Below are positions 43,374 to 54,876 of a stretch of 64,000 bases of DNA, in pieces. This DNA comes from Carallia brachiata (taxonomy: Eukaryota > Streptophyta > Magnoliopsida > Malpighiales > Rhizophoraceae). The notes under the pieces are model-generated. The model searched no databases and had not been told where the DNA came from. It worked only from the letters and a program-made list of their open reading frames with translations. Each line of letters opens with the position of its first letter. Position 1 is the stretch's first letter. The position numbers and the translations under genes were made by a program. Location: NCBI GenBank assembly GCA_021464245.1, contig JADCRB010000028.1, forward strand, positions 6,823,612-6,887,611, given 5' to 3'.

Positions 43374-44007
43374 TTGTAAAATATTCGAAAACGGGAAATA
43401 TGTCAACTACAAATAAAGAGAAGGAGAAGGGAAGACACTGAGAGCAGACAAATAGGAAAGTAAGGAAATACGATTGAAAGATGTTTTAAAGAGCAGAGCA
43501 GCAAAATGGAAGAAAGTTGATGAACAGAAGATAAGTTAGCAACGTATTTGTTTGGTGGTTGTAGACGGGGTAGAGAGTAGTTGTGTATGGGTAGCAGAAA
43601 CAAGAGTGAAGTAACAGGAATGGGTTTGATGGTAATTGGTAATTAAAGGGACAGCGAAATGAGAAAAGAGAGCAGGCGAAGCAAAGAAAGAGCAGCAGCT
43701 GTTTATACTATGGTATTTGGATGTCCAAAGTGGCTGGGACGGAGAAACAAATTTTCCTGGAGGGATCTGAAGAAATTTGCACAGATTAGCAGATGATGAT
43801 TATGAGTAATGGGATTTGGGAAGTGAAGTCTGCAATGAACTCTGAAAGAAAGCTATTTGCGTGATGTGAAGAAAGAGAGCTGGCTGAATTTAATGCCGTA
43901 ATGTGCACTAAGGAGCCAATATTTTATGGACTAAACAGTGATGGGAGAAAAACGTTTAAACAAAGACTTGGGAAAGACTTTATATTGTTTAATAAAAGCT
44001 GGTAAGT
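43374..44007 (-). promoter_or_regulatory. Putative promoter and leader of the CNL gene
   Basis: On the minus strand the sequence upstream of the ATG is CT-rich for 300 bp, typical of a leader, and has TATAAA at 43702-43707 in the context AGTATAAACAGC, about 330 bp from the ATG. Beyond 44008 a TIR element is inserted. Transcription start and W-box function cannot be shown from sequence. Confidence 0.45.
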
Positions 44008-44016
44008 GTCAAAACC

Positions 44017-44698
44017 AATGTTGTAAGAACCGGACCGGACATTGAACCAGAAAGTTTAGTGGTTCAAGGTCTAACCGGTTCAACCGGTTTAATCGGAAAT
44101 TGAACCGGTAAAACCGGTATTTAATATTAAATATATAAAAATATATTTATATATATTATACATCAAAATTTATATGTAAAATGTAATATTATAATTCATA
44201 TGTATGTGTTAGAATACTTACATTTGTAAATTTAAAATATATAATTTAGAATTTATTATAAGGTAAAATTAGCAATTTAAAAAAATTAATAATTGTCTTA
44301 ACAAAAAAAGAAAATAGTAAGTATTAATTTATTAGGTACATAAGATAGTGTATGTATTATATGAGACATTTGAGAAAATAATAAATAAAAAAAAAAAAAA
44401 AAAGATTACAACAAGTTATAAATTGGTCTAGTGGTATGAGACTTACCTTTCATGTTGGAGGTCAGGGGTTCGAGATCCAAATTCTACAAAATTTAAAAAT
44501 TTTTCTTAATTACTAAAACTGACCAACCCGGTCAACCCGATACCGGTTCACCGGTCTGACCGGTTGAACCGGTCCGTTGACCGGGTTTTGACCGGTCCGA
44601 TTCATAGCCACTTTAAGCATCAACCCGGACCGGACCTCTGACCGGTCACCGGTCCGACCGGTTGAACCGGCCGGTCCGGTCCGGGTTTGAAAACCATG
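44017..44698. mobile_element. TIR element with CCGG-rich ends, copy 2 (682 bp)
   Basis: Target duplications GTCAAAACC (44008-44016) and GTCAAAACA (44699-44707) flank it. The left end TTGTAAGAACCGGACCGG and the reverse complement of the right end, GTTTTCAAACCCGGACCGG, are imperfect inverted repeats. The ends are strings of CCGGT palindromes; the interior is AT-rich. The 9-bp duplication fits a Mutator-like class. It lies about 640 bp upstream of the CNL start codon, so it may influence the promoter. Confidence 0.75.
44408..44480 (+). other. tRNA-derived (SINE-like) sequence inside the TIR element
   Basis: TGGTCTAGTGGT resembles an A box of a tRNA promoter and GGGTTCGAGATCC, about 40 bp later, resembles a B box. 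The rest does not fold as a complete tRNA and lacks an acceptor stem, so this is a tRNA pseudogene or SINE head rather than a working gene. Confidence 0.45.
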
Positions 44699-44782
44699 GT
44701 CAAAACAGATGCTAACGGACCAAATAGCTCAGGACCAAAATACGACAAAGGAAAGCAAGCATAATACCAATGAGAATCTATG

Positions 44783-44818
<36 letters not shown>

Positions 44819-46108
44819 GAAAAATATAAGTAGCCATAAGATCTAATTAGAATTTATTTGTATGACATCATTTTGTATCTCATGTGAATAAAAATAATAT
44901 GTAGGTCTTAAATGTTAACATAATCATAAACATTAAATTCTAGGCAAATCCTATGTATTTTAACAAAACTGCCAATCCTAACATTTTATTTTATAAAACA
45001 TGATAACTCAATTGAATTCTCTTACACTTGCTTTAAAAATTTTTTTGTGAACCTAAATAAATAAATTTTTTTAAAAAAATTAGTCATATAAATACAATTT
45101 TACAAATTTTATCCCTTCTAAATAAGTTACATAAGATGAGAAAAAAAGATATATCTCAAGAATTACCAAATTGATTAACCTTTTTAAAAGTAAACTAATT
45201 CATCACAGTTTCATTTTCACAAATCAACTATACAACGTGGGTGGAAGAATAAGTTTTTAATTTCTTTATTTAGGCACCAGTGCTTTCAGCTTGAATCATT
45301 GGTGAGCAAACCAATGAATTATTCAACTTTGTTCTGCAATCGCTCAGTTTATCCTAAGCTTTAAATTACTATATACTTCCATTTCATGTGCGCTACCCAC
45401 TTTAATAGGCTCCGCCGCTCGAGGCAAAAGCATTAATTATATGGAAAAAGATTGACGGCTAGAGAGAGGAGGATAGAAGAAGTGTCAATAATGCAATAAC
45501 AAAGAATATTTTTGCAACAACGTAGATTTTTTCTGTAACAAAAAATAACGCGATGATTTTTGTTGCATATTTTATCAATCTTGTTACAGAAATTAGTAAT
45601 ACCGTTGTATTATTGACACTTTTTCTAGCCAATTTCTTCTGTCCCCCTAACCAAGCCCTAATTATATATATGAGAAATTTTGGAGAGAGAACCAACGAAC
45701 AATGAAATGTCCAGAGAAAAAAACAGGAAGCCCATGGCTGGCCGGCAGCAACTTAAGGATTATGGGTTCCGACCAACCAAACCAATAAAAAATAACAATA
45801 ATAATAAGAAGCTTGGTTGGGAGCTTAGAATTCCGAAAAAGAAACCCTGGAGTGCATTTTTATTGAAATGCGCATAAGAACGAAATTTTATAAATTATTA
45901 AATAGTTAAATTAAAAAATAAATAAATTATTAAATATTATTAAATAAATTATTTGTCTATTTATATTTTTTTTAGACCAGTCTATTTATATCTCGTTAAA
46001 AGTGAGTTACGTAATAATATTTAAAAAAAAGATTTCATAAGTATTTGCGCTTAAAGAATGAAAATATTTTTCCTTCAAAAATGCTTCACACTACAAATAA
46101 CTTGACAT
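44699..46108. repeat. Duplicated non-coding block, copy 2, proximal part
   Basis: 44830-45380 aligns with 56610-57090 (AACTCAATTGAATTCTCTT, TAGGCACCAGTGCT, GAGCAAACCAATGAATTATT). It includes an (AAT)n microsatellite at about 44788-44819. No gene is seen. The rest of this stretch is AT-rich with no recognisable coding. Confidence 0.6.
45478..45632. mobile_element. Short MITE with AAGTGTCAATAAT ends
   Basis: The left end GAAGTGTCAATAATGCAA and the reverse complement of the right end, AAAGTGTCAATAATACAA, form inverted repeats around a 155-bp AT-rich body. Non-coding. A target duplication was not resolved. Confidence 0.6.
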
Positions 46109-46118
46109 ATTTTTATTC

Positions 46119-46581
46119 GAGATATCAATATTTTTTGTTCTAAATTTTTAAATTTTTTTTACGTTTGAGTCCTAAACCTTTTTGACATTTTATTTGAGTC
46201 CTAAACCTTTTAATTTTCTACCAAATCAGTCTCTCTGTTTATCAAAAGTGATCAATCTATTAAAAAATAATTTTAACTTTACAAAAAATTATTTAAAAAA
46301 GATTAAATATATGAATTGAATGTCTTTTCTATCAAAAATATGCATGTTACCTATGTGCATTTTTTGTTAATGAAAAAAATATTTAATTCATATATTTAAC
46401 TTTTTTAAACGATTTTTATTAAGTTAAACTCATTTATTAATGGATTGACCACTTTTTGTAACTTAAAGGACTGATGTAATATGAAATTAAAAGTTTTAGA
46501 ATTCAAATAAAATGTCAAAAAGATTTATAACTCAAACATAAAAAAAATTTAAAGATTTAGTACCAAAATTATTGATATCCC
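46119..46581. mobile_element. Inverted-repeat MITE, family 1, copy D
   Basis: It has an exact 10-bp duplication ATTTTTATTC at 46109-46118 and 46582-46591. The termini GATATCAATA and ATTGATATC mirror each other. It carries the family-1 arms (ACGTTTGAGTCCTAAACC) and core. This is the best-preserved copy and defines the family. Confidence 0.85.
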
Positions 46582-46591
46582 ATTTTTATTC

Positions 46592-47634
46592 TGTCCCAGT
46601 AGAGCCAAAAAATTTATTTTCGTTCTTTTCTCTTTTTCTTTAACATTTTATTCATTTTAATAAGGTGGATCAGGTGTCTACGACCCAGAAAATAATTGTT
46701 AAATTCCTTTTCTTTCTAATTCCAAGCTGTCGGCCGGCTAGGCTACGAACTCAAGAAGATGCCTACCATGCTGCTCGTTTATTTTCTTTTTCGGATTTGC
46801 TGGGTTAAAAAATTAATAAAAATTTAATTTGACGTGCTATAATTTAGCTCCGATAACGATTGACACTTTACACATTAAGATGGCAAAAAAAGCATTCTAA
46901 CATTTCAATACGGTAACAATTAGCCACTTTCGTTAAAGAGGATATGTGTTTTTTTTTTTAATAATTTCCCCAGGGTTTAATCAAATTTAAGGACCAAAAC
47001 ATATAACATCGCAAGCAATTAAAAACCAATTTTGACTTAAAAAAAAAAAGAAATATCATTTAAAGAAAAGTCGATCGTAGGGACTAAAGAGAACTTTTCT
47101 CACATTGCTGTGGAAACCAATGAACATGAAATGGTATCATTAACCAATGGACAATCCTGCTCACAGACATGAGTTCAACCCATTCTTAAAAAAATTGGAC
47201 CGGATTAGTTAATCCGACCGGTTTAACTGGTATCCGATTAGAGATCTGATTCAGTTTATAATTAATTTTAACAAGAATTCGGTTCGATCAAAATCAATCA
47301 AAAATTGGTTAAAATCGATAAAAATCGAACTTAGACTGATTCAAATTAGATTAAAATTTATAAATTATAATTTGATATTAAATTTTATTTAAATTATAAT
47401 TTAAAATCTAAATTTAATTAAAAATTTTAATTTAATTTTAAATTTAATCAAAATTTTCAATTGAATTCTTAAAACTGGAAATCATTATTTCTAAGTATTA
47501 TTTTTGTAATTATTTTTACATATATATATATATATTATTAAATACTATTTTAAATATCAACTCATATAGTTCACTCTTGATCATTAATATTTTTGGTTCA
47601 ATAATTGATTCGATTTTAACAACCTTGATTCAAT

Positions 47635-47679
<45 letters not shown>

Positions 47680-47737
47680 TTATTTATTTATTTATTTGTT
47701 AGTATAATTATGAGTTTGGTAAAGATTATAAAGTTGG
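46592..47737. other. AT-rich gene-free DNA with eroded repeats
   Basis: 47180-47630 contains GGACCGG and AACCGG-type words like the CCGG-ended TIR elements but is too degraded to bound. A (TA)n run followed by (TTTA)n lies at about 47638-47698. No gene is seen. Confidence 0.5.
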
Positions 47738-49040
47738 TCCATTGGTTTGCTTAAATCATTGCTGAGCAAACCAATGAAGTATTGAACTTTATTTTATCCC
47801 GCCTAAATTTATTAAGCTGCCGTGGTAGAACTTTATATTATAATATACTTCGTGCATTATTACTTGCAATGACAAATTTTGGTGGACCGATGAATAAAGT
47901 AAGAAATGTTACAAGAAATGGTGAGTCATGGCCAACGCAGCAGCTACACCTAGTGGCTAGTGCTTGCTTGGATCGAGAGGTTTGACTGTCGGGGAGAGGA
48001 TCTTAGGGCAGCAGGGATAATTACATAAATTTATTTTATAATTATATTAATTATAAATATAATAAAAAAGAAAAAAAAAATTTTATTTTTATTATAAAAT
48101 GAATTCATAAAGTTACAAAAAAAACTTTCAAATTATTACATTATGAAAATCCCTTTCATAATTTATTTCCCACAGCAACTTTTTTTTTTTTTAAGGCCTC
48201 GCCACAAAGCCAATCCCCGCTTTTGGAGAAAGGCGGTTGGCCCTTTGCTAGCCTCTGTTTTTTTTTTTTTTTTTAATAATTTATAATAAACTTAATGTTT
48301 CTGTGTTATTTTTTATTTTTATTTTTAATATAAAATTAATATTATAATACATATGTTTTTACTTTTATATGATCAACAAATTTATAGTTTCCTTCTTCGC
48401 ATTATTTTTCCTAAACACAGAGGATAAGAAAAATTTTTTTATTCCTAATTTTCTTCTATTTCCTCTCCTCCTACTTATTTCTTTTTTATCTTTGAGAGCT
48501 GACACCCAATGACAATTGGGTGTTTGGGAGATAGGAGATAAGGGATAAGACTAAAATTTGAACTTTAATCTCATGGTTGGAAGTCATCACCTCTAAACAT
48601 TGCGGCTAGCAATGAGCCTCTCCAGCCTTTTTTATTTTTTTTCTTCCAAAGAATACCTTCGTCGCCTAATTTTATCATCAATCACGCTCCTCCTCTTCCT
48701 TACTAGAAAATCTAATACGTTGAGCTTTGTCAAACTACTCAAAAACGGATCTCCTAACAACCACAGCAAACGGGTAAGTTAGAAAATCATAGCTAAATTG
48801 TGGACAACTATAAATAACTAAAGTCCATATCCTTCTGTTCAAAGAAGGCGGACATGAAAATATTCAACGCAAATTGATGTATGTATGATTTTAAAAAGAC
48901 TCGGAAAAGGAATTCGCGGTCTAATATATATATATCTAAGAACTTTACGGTTCAAATCTAAAAATTATTTAAAAAAAGTCTAAGACTTTATTGTTTATAT
49001 TGAAAAATAATAAAAGAAAGACTTGGAAGAGTTTTTCTGG
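47738..49040. repeat. Duplicated non-coding block, copy 2, distal part
   Basis: 47750-47850 matches 45300-45380 and 56985-57060; 48660-49040 matches 990-1410 (TACGTTGAGCTTTG, ATCTCCTAACAACCA, TTCTGTTCAAAGAAGGCGG). The element at 49041-50840 interrupts it. Open frames here are not conserved. Confidence 0.65.
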
Positions 49041-50840
49041 CATAAACGCTCAATTTTACTTAAAATTTATAACGATTTGTTGATTTTTACTTATTACATT
49101 TTTTTTTGTGAAAATCGATAAAAAAAATTTTTTGTTATACAATTATACCCAACAATTAATTTTTTTATTAATTACGCTGATATGACAACCAACAGAATGC
49201 TACATCAGTAAAGTTGTGTCCAATCAGTTGACACATCATCTTAAGTTGATGACGTGACATATATTTTTTTCTAACTTTTCAAAAAATTTTCAAAAATTTT
49301 TAAAATATGTTGATATTTAATTAAAAATGTTTAAAGGTCAATTTTACCCAAAATTTTTGTCGATTTGTTAATTTTTACCCATTATATTTTTTTGTGTGAA
49401 AACCGGTCCACTACATTATTTCTGTTATAATAATTTTATCCAACCGTTACTTTAACTGTTAAGTTGGCTGACGTGGCAATTAACGAAGTGTCACGTCAAC
49501 CAACTTCTCTCCCACTAACTGCCACGTCATTAAATAATGATGACGTGACATAGAAGTCAATTTTACTTGAAACTTATAATAGTTTATTAATTTTATCTAT
49601 AACATTTTTTTTTATGATAACGTGGCACCACGTAAGTAAAGTTATATTCAATCAGCTGCCACGTCATCTCAAAGTGATGAGCTGACTTTTTTTATTTTTC
49701 AAAAATCTAAAAAAAGAATTTCAAAATATGTTGATATTTAATTAAAAATGAACTCAATTTAATTTTCTAACAAAAAAAATTCAATTTGATGAAAAGTTAA
49801 AAAATGAACCCAATTTACTTAATAAAATTGAAACCCTTCAAATCGAAAACTCTTCTAAAATTAATTTTATCTAATAAATCAAAATTCTTCAAATCCAAAA
49901 CCCTTCAAGCGGCAACCATTTTTATTTAAAACTTTTCATTACACTGAGTAATTTTTGTTGTAAGAAAATTAAATTTGGTTCATTTTTAATTAAATATCAA
50001 CATATTTTGAATTTTTTTTTTAGATTTTTGAAAAATAAAAAATGTCACGTCATCAACTTGAGATGACATGGCAGCTAATTGGACACAAATTTGTTGATGT
50101 AATGCTCTGTCAATTGTCACGTCAGCGTAATTGACGAAAAAATTAACGATTGGTTATAATTGTGGAAAGGAAAAAACTTATTATACCGGTTTTCATAAAA
50201 AAAATGTTATGAATAAAAATCAATAAACTGCTATAAGTTTTGGGTAAAATTACCTTTTATGCCACGTTATCATTATTTGATGAAGTGACAACTAGTTGAA
50301 GAGAAGTTGGCTGACGTGGCACTCAGTTAATTGCCACATCAGTCAACTTAACGGTTGGATAAAATTATTATAACGAAGATAACGTAGTAGACTGGTTTTC
50401 ATACAAACAAACGTAATAGGTAAAAAGCAACAAACCAACAAAGATTTTAGGTAAAATTGACCTTTATGCCAATTAAAAATGAACCAAACATTTCTAATAC
50501 TTACCAACATAATATCATATTTAATAAAATGTTCTCTTTAACATACTTTAAATTGGGTTCCGTTAATTAAATATTAACATATTTTAAAAATCTCTTTTTA
50601 GATTTTTGAAAAACAAAAAAATATCATATCATGAACTTAAGATGATGTGGCAACCTATTGGACACAATTTTGTTGATATGACATTCTGTTAGTTGTTATG
50701 TTAGCGTAATTGATAGAAAAATTAACAACTAGGTATAACTGTGTAATGAAAAAAAAAATTTATACTGATTTTCACAAAAAAAATGTGATAGATAAAAATC
50801 AACAAATCACTGTAAATTTTGAGTAAAATTGACGTTTATG
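49041..50840. mobile_element. 1.8-kb inverted-repeat (fold-back) element 1
   Basis: CATAAACGCTCAATTTTACT at the left end is mirrored at the right end (AAAATTGACGTTTATG), and inverted homology extends through several hundred bp, with internal repeated words such as CTGACGTGGCAAT and TGCCACGTCATC in both orientations. The flanks GTTTTTCTG and GTTTTTTTT suggest a 9-bp duplication (7 of 9). The uninterrupted form is at about 1380-1430. No protein is encoded. Confidence 0.75.
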
Positions 50841-50945
50841 TTTTTTTTTTTAATAAAAACTTCTAAAGAGAGACTTGTAAAAAGACTTTATTGTCAAAAC
50901 ACTAGAAAACAGATTGCCCAACAACCAAAGCAAAGCATGTATGTT

Positions 50946-52762
50946 GGGATAAGTATATTTTTAATCCTATACGTTTGTCATTTTTTTAATTGAGTCATAA
51001 ACGTTTGGGTCATTTTATTTAAGTCCTAAATGTTACAGATCTATTTTAATCGAGTCCTAATTTGGACGGACGTTAGGTTGACCGTTAAATAGAGATTTGA
51101 CCACATTAAAATATTATAAAAAAATAAAAATACGTGAATTTAATATATTAAAGTGAATAAAAAAATAAAAAAATACATCATTTTGAATAAATATACACAA
51201 ATACTATTATAAAAAACAATAAACAATAAAATTTCAATAAATTTAAAAACAAAAAAGAAAAAAAAATAAGAAACCCCAAAATTAATAAAAGAAAATTATT
51301 AATTTTTTAAATGTATTTTCAAAATTATTAAGAGTTGAAAAAAAGAAAAAGTAAAAGTAAAAAAAATTTAATTTCTCTCTCTTCTTTCCTCCTTTCTGTC
51401 TCCTTCCTCCTCTCTTTCTCTCTCATCGCCTCTGTCTTCCCTCATCCCTCTATCTCCTCTTTCTCTTTTTCTCTCTCCTCCATCTCTCTCTTCTCCCTCC
51501 TCCCTCTCTATTCCTTCCTCCCTCTCTCTCTCCTCATCATATAACTTCATTATTTGTGTGAAAGAAGATCCAATTTTATGTTCATCTAATCCAACAGTTT
51601 TTTTTTTTACAAAAATGTGAAAGAAAGGGAGGAAGAGGAAGATGACGAGGAGAGAGAAAGGGATGAAGGAAAAGAGAGGGAGAGGAGGGAGGAGAGAGAG
51701 AGGAAGGGAAGAGAGGTGAGGAGAGAGAAAGAGAGGAGGGAGGAGAGAGAAAGGAATGGAGGAAGGGACAATGAATTTTTTTAATTTTATTTTTTTAATT
51801 TTTTTAATTGTTAATAATTTTAAAAAAATTTAAAAATTAATAATTTTTTTATAAGCCAAAATTTATAATTTTATTTTACTTTTTTTTCCTCTTAAATTGT
51901 TAAGAATTTTTTAAAAAATATTTTATACGTCACGTCATTGCCTTTTAAGATCGTGACATACTGAATGACATAATTAATATAACATGATACGTTGTTAGAA
52001 TATTTTTTTATCCATAATTAATATGACATTATACGGCACCACCTTTTGAATTTTTTTTAAATTTATTGATATTTTTTTTACAATTTTATTTAAGTCTATT
52101 TAGTCAAAATGACATATTTATATTTTTTATTCACTTTAATACGTTAAAATGACATATTTTTATTTTTTTTCATAATATTTTAATGTGTTAAAGCAGTATT
52201 TAACGGTTAACCAGTTCTCTAACCAAATTTCTATAATTTTTTTTCTTTTTGTTTTTAAATTTATTGAAAATTTAATGTTTTTTTTTAATAATTTTATTTA
52301 CGTATATTTAGTCAAAGTGACATATTTCTTTTTTTTAATTCACTTTAATATGCTAAAATGATGTAATTCTATTTTTTCACAATATTTTAATGTGACCAAA
52401 GCAGTATTTAACGGTCAACCCAGTCTCCATTTGCATTTTTTGATTTTTTTTTTCTTTTTGTTATTAAATTATTGAAATTTTATTTTTTCTGTTTTTTATA
52501 ATAGTATTTATGTATATTTATTCAAAATGATGATTTTTTATTTTTTTATTCACTTTAATACATTAAATTCACGTATTTCATTTTTTTTGTAATAATTTAA
52601 TGTGGTCAAATCTCTATTTAACGGTCAACTTAACCTCCGTCCAAATTAAGGCTCGATTGAAATAAATCTCTAACGTTTAGGATTTAAATAAAACGACCCA
52701 AACGTTTAAGACTCAATTAAAAAAAATAACAAACGTATAGAACTAAAAATATATTTATCCCC
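50946..52762. mobile_element. 1.8-kb inverted-repeat (fold-back) element 2
   Basis: The element starts GGGATAAGTATATTTTTA and ends TAAAAATATATTTATCCC. Flanking CATGTATGTT (50936-50945) and CATGTACGTT (52763-52772) form a 10-bp duplication with one mismatch. Inverted homology covers at least 180 bp at each end, and several internal inverted copies of the TTTAACGGTCAAC and CACTTTAATA words form nested arms. A pyrimidine tract (51370-51540) and a purine tract (51615-51770) lie at the centre. It interrupts the same duplicated block as element 1. Confidence 0.85.
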
Positions 52763-52772
52763 ATGTACGTTG

Positions 52773-53940
52773 AATATGTTGCTTTTGGTATCGCCCAAGA
52801 GGGGGGTAAATTGAACATTTTTGTATTCTACTCACAATTCACTTAATTTCAACTCTAAACAGTTAGTTGAAACAATAAATAATAATCAAATAATATAAAT
52901 GCAACTAAAATAAAAAAGAGATAGAGAGAGAAGAGATTGCACTGCAATTTATAATAGTTAGGCTCTAACTGTGAACTTGCATCTACTTCTCATGGACTCT
53001 TCCTTGAGAATTCAGTCAACTAACATTTTCTTCCTTTGATGGGTGAAGAACAATCCTTTACAATCTCTTTGAACACATAATCAACAAGTTTCTATGAAAC
53101 TTTTAATCACAAGAATACTCTTTTCACTTAGCGCTAGAGTTTAAGTTCTCATTTTCATTTTCTCTTTCTTTTTCACACACCCTTACAAGAATTTCCCATG
53201 ATGTTCTCTATCAAAATTGATGTCTAATAAAGGAGTTCTCTGACCCCCTTATAGACTGCTAGTCGGTAACTAGTCATTAGTCCTTAATTTTTTTTCGAAA
53301 GCGTGTGGTTCTTTCTCAAAAAGGAAAGTCAACTCTCTATCTGCTGAAATATCGGTCGATTGCAGACTTGATCCAGTTGACTAACCTACACTTATGGTAA
53401 CTCTGGACCTTATCTTTTAGTTGCATGGGCCGACTATGGATCTCGTTTAGTTGACTAATCAAAACTTTCTATAACTTCTCTCTCTCTGTTTTTTTTTTTT
53501 TTTTGCTTCCTTCTCACGCAGCTAACCAAAGTGACACACAAGTCGACCGGTCTAAACTTTTTGTAACTTTGCACACTTTCTTCTCTGATCATCCGATCAA
53601 TCACAGAACCTATCAGGTCGACCAATCTGATTTCGTTATATCTTTCAACTTTTGGAAACTTCCTTCTTTCACGATAATCACTTGAGATTATATTCAATAT
53701 CTTTCTAAAATGAGTGAGTTTTGACAAATACTACAACTACTTGTCATTCATTCAAAAATTGAATATAAAAATCTTGTTACAATAGAATGTAATCACAATG
53801 ACATATTGTCATGCAAACTCGTTCAATCAACTAATTAATCAATCAACTAAATATAAAAATGTAATCATCATTAAGAGTCATCAATCAAGAATAAGGATCA
53901 AATATCAAAATTAATACTTAATAGATAACAGAAAAACTTC
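52773..53940. other. Unclassified insertion between fold-back element 2 and the resumed block
   Basis: After the word GTTGAATATGT, shared with 1093-1103, homology stops until about 53945 (TTGATTTCCTTAACCGTGTG, compare 1122-1145). The interval begins TATCGCCCAAGAGGGGGGTAA, a phrase I associate with dispersed plant repeats, and is otherwise AT-rich with recurrent GTCGACC words. It has no coding or terminal repeats that I can bound. Confidence 0.45.
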
Positions 53941-54683
53941 AAATTGTTTAATTGATTTCCTTAACCGTGTGAACGGGTAAATTAGAAAATCATAGCTAAA
54001 TTGTAGACAGTGATAAATAACTCAAGTTCATATACTTCTGTTCAAAAAAGGCTGCCATGAAAATGTTCAAGTCAAATTAATCTACGTATGGTTTCAAAAA
54101 GACTCGGAAAAGGAATTCGTGGTCTAATCTCAATTATACTTTTATAAAAAAAAAAAAAAACTTTATGGCTCAAATCCAAATATTAAAAACAAAAAGATTG
54201 AAAAAAGGTTTTATTGTTCAAATTGAAAAATATTTAAAAAAAAGACTTAGAAAGACTTTATTGTTTGTTTAAATCAAAAGAGTCGTCAAATAATGAGTAC
54301 GAGCCTTAAAACATATTAAAAATTTAAGATGAAAGTATGAGAAGTTTAAAATTATTATAAAACATGTTTATAAAAGACATTTTAACTTTTTATCATGTCT
54401 TTTTAACATGTGTTAGGTTCAATTAGCATGTGATATAAAAAAATTAGATTAAAATGGGACAAACTCATGAAAATCTGTCAAATTAATAAATGTAGATAAA
54501 AGAGGTAAATTAAGTTATAATACCATGTCAAATAATGACCATGAATTTTAAAACCTACCAAAAGCTTAAGTTGAAAATAAGAGAAATTTAAAATTATTAT
54601 AAATTAGATTATAAATTTGTTTATTTTACATTTTAACTCTTTAAGAAGAGCGAAGATTGTGCTCCAAATAAAATATCCGGACA

Positions 54684-54876
54684 CTTTTAGAACATGCAAC
54701 CACTAATATTTTTAATGTAACCATATTGAAAAAATGTAAAACAAAAAATTATAAAAATGAAATTTAAAATTAGATAAATATTATCTTAAAATTTAAAATA
54801 TAAAAGTTTATATAACATAAGTTAAAATAAAAAAAAAATTCCTCCTAGAAATTCAAGTTGTATTTTTTTAATAGTG
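54684..54876. mobile_element. Short inverted-repeat insertion with TCCGGACACT ends
   Basis: ATCCGGACACTTTTAGA on the left and the reverse complement of TAATAGTGTCCGGAC on the right form inverted ends about 190 bp apart. The interior is AT-rich and non-coding. It is absent from the matching part of copy 1. Confidence 0.5.

Noticed and set aside
44408..44480. Functional tRNA gene
   Set aside because: A- and B-box-like words exist but there is no acceptor stem pairing or complete cloverleaf.
51335..51550. Opposing low-complexity frames (Ser/Leu on plus, Arg/Glu on minus)
   Set aside because: They arise from the pyrimidine tract in the fold-back element.
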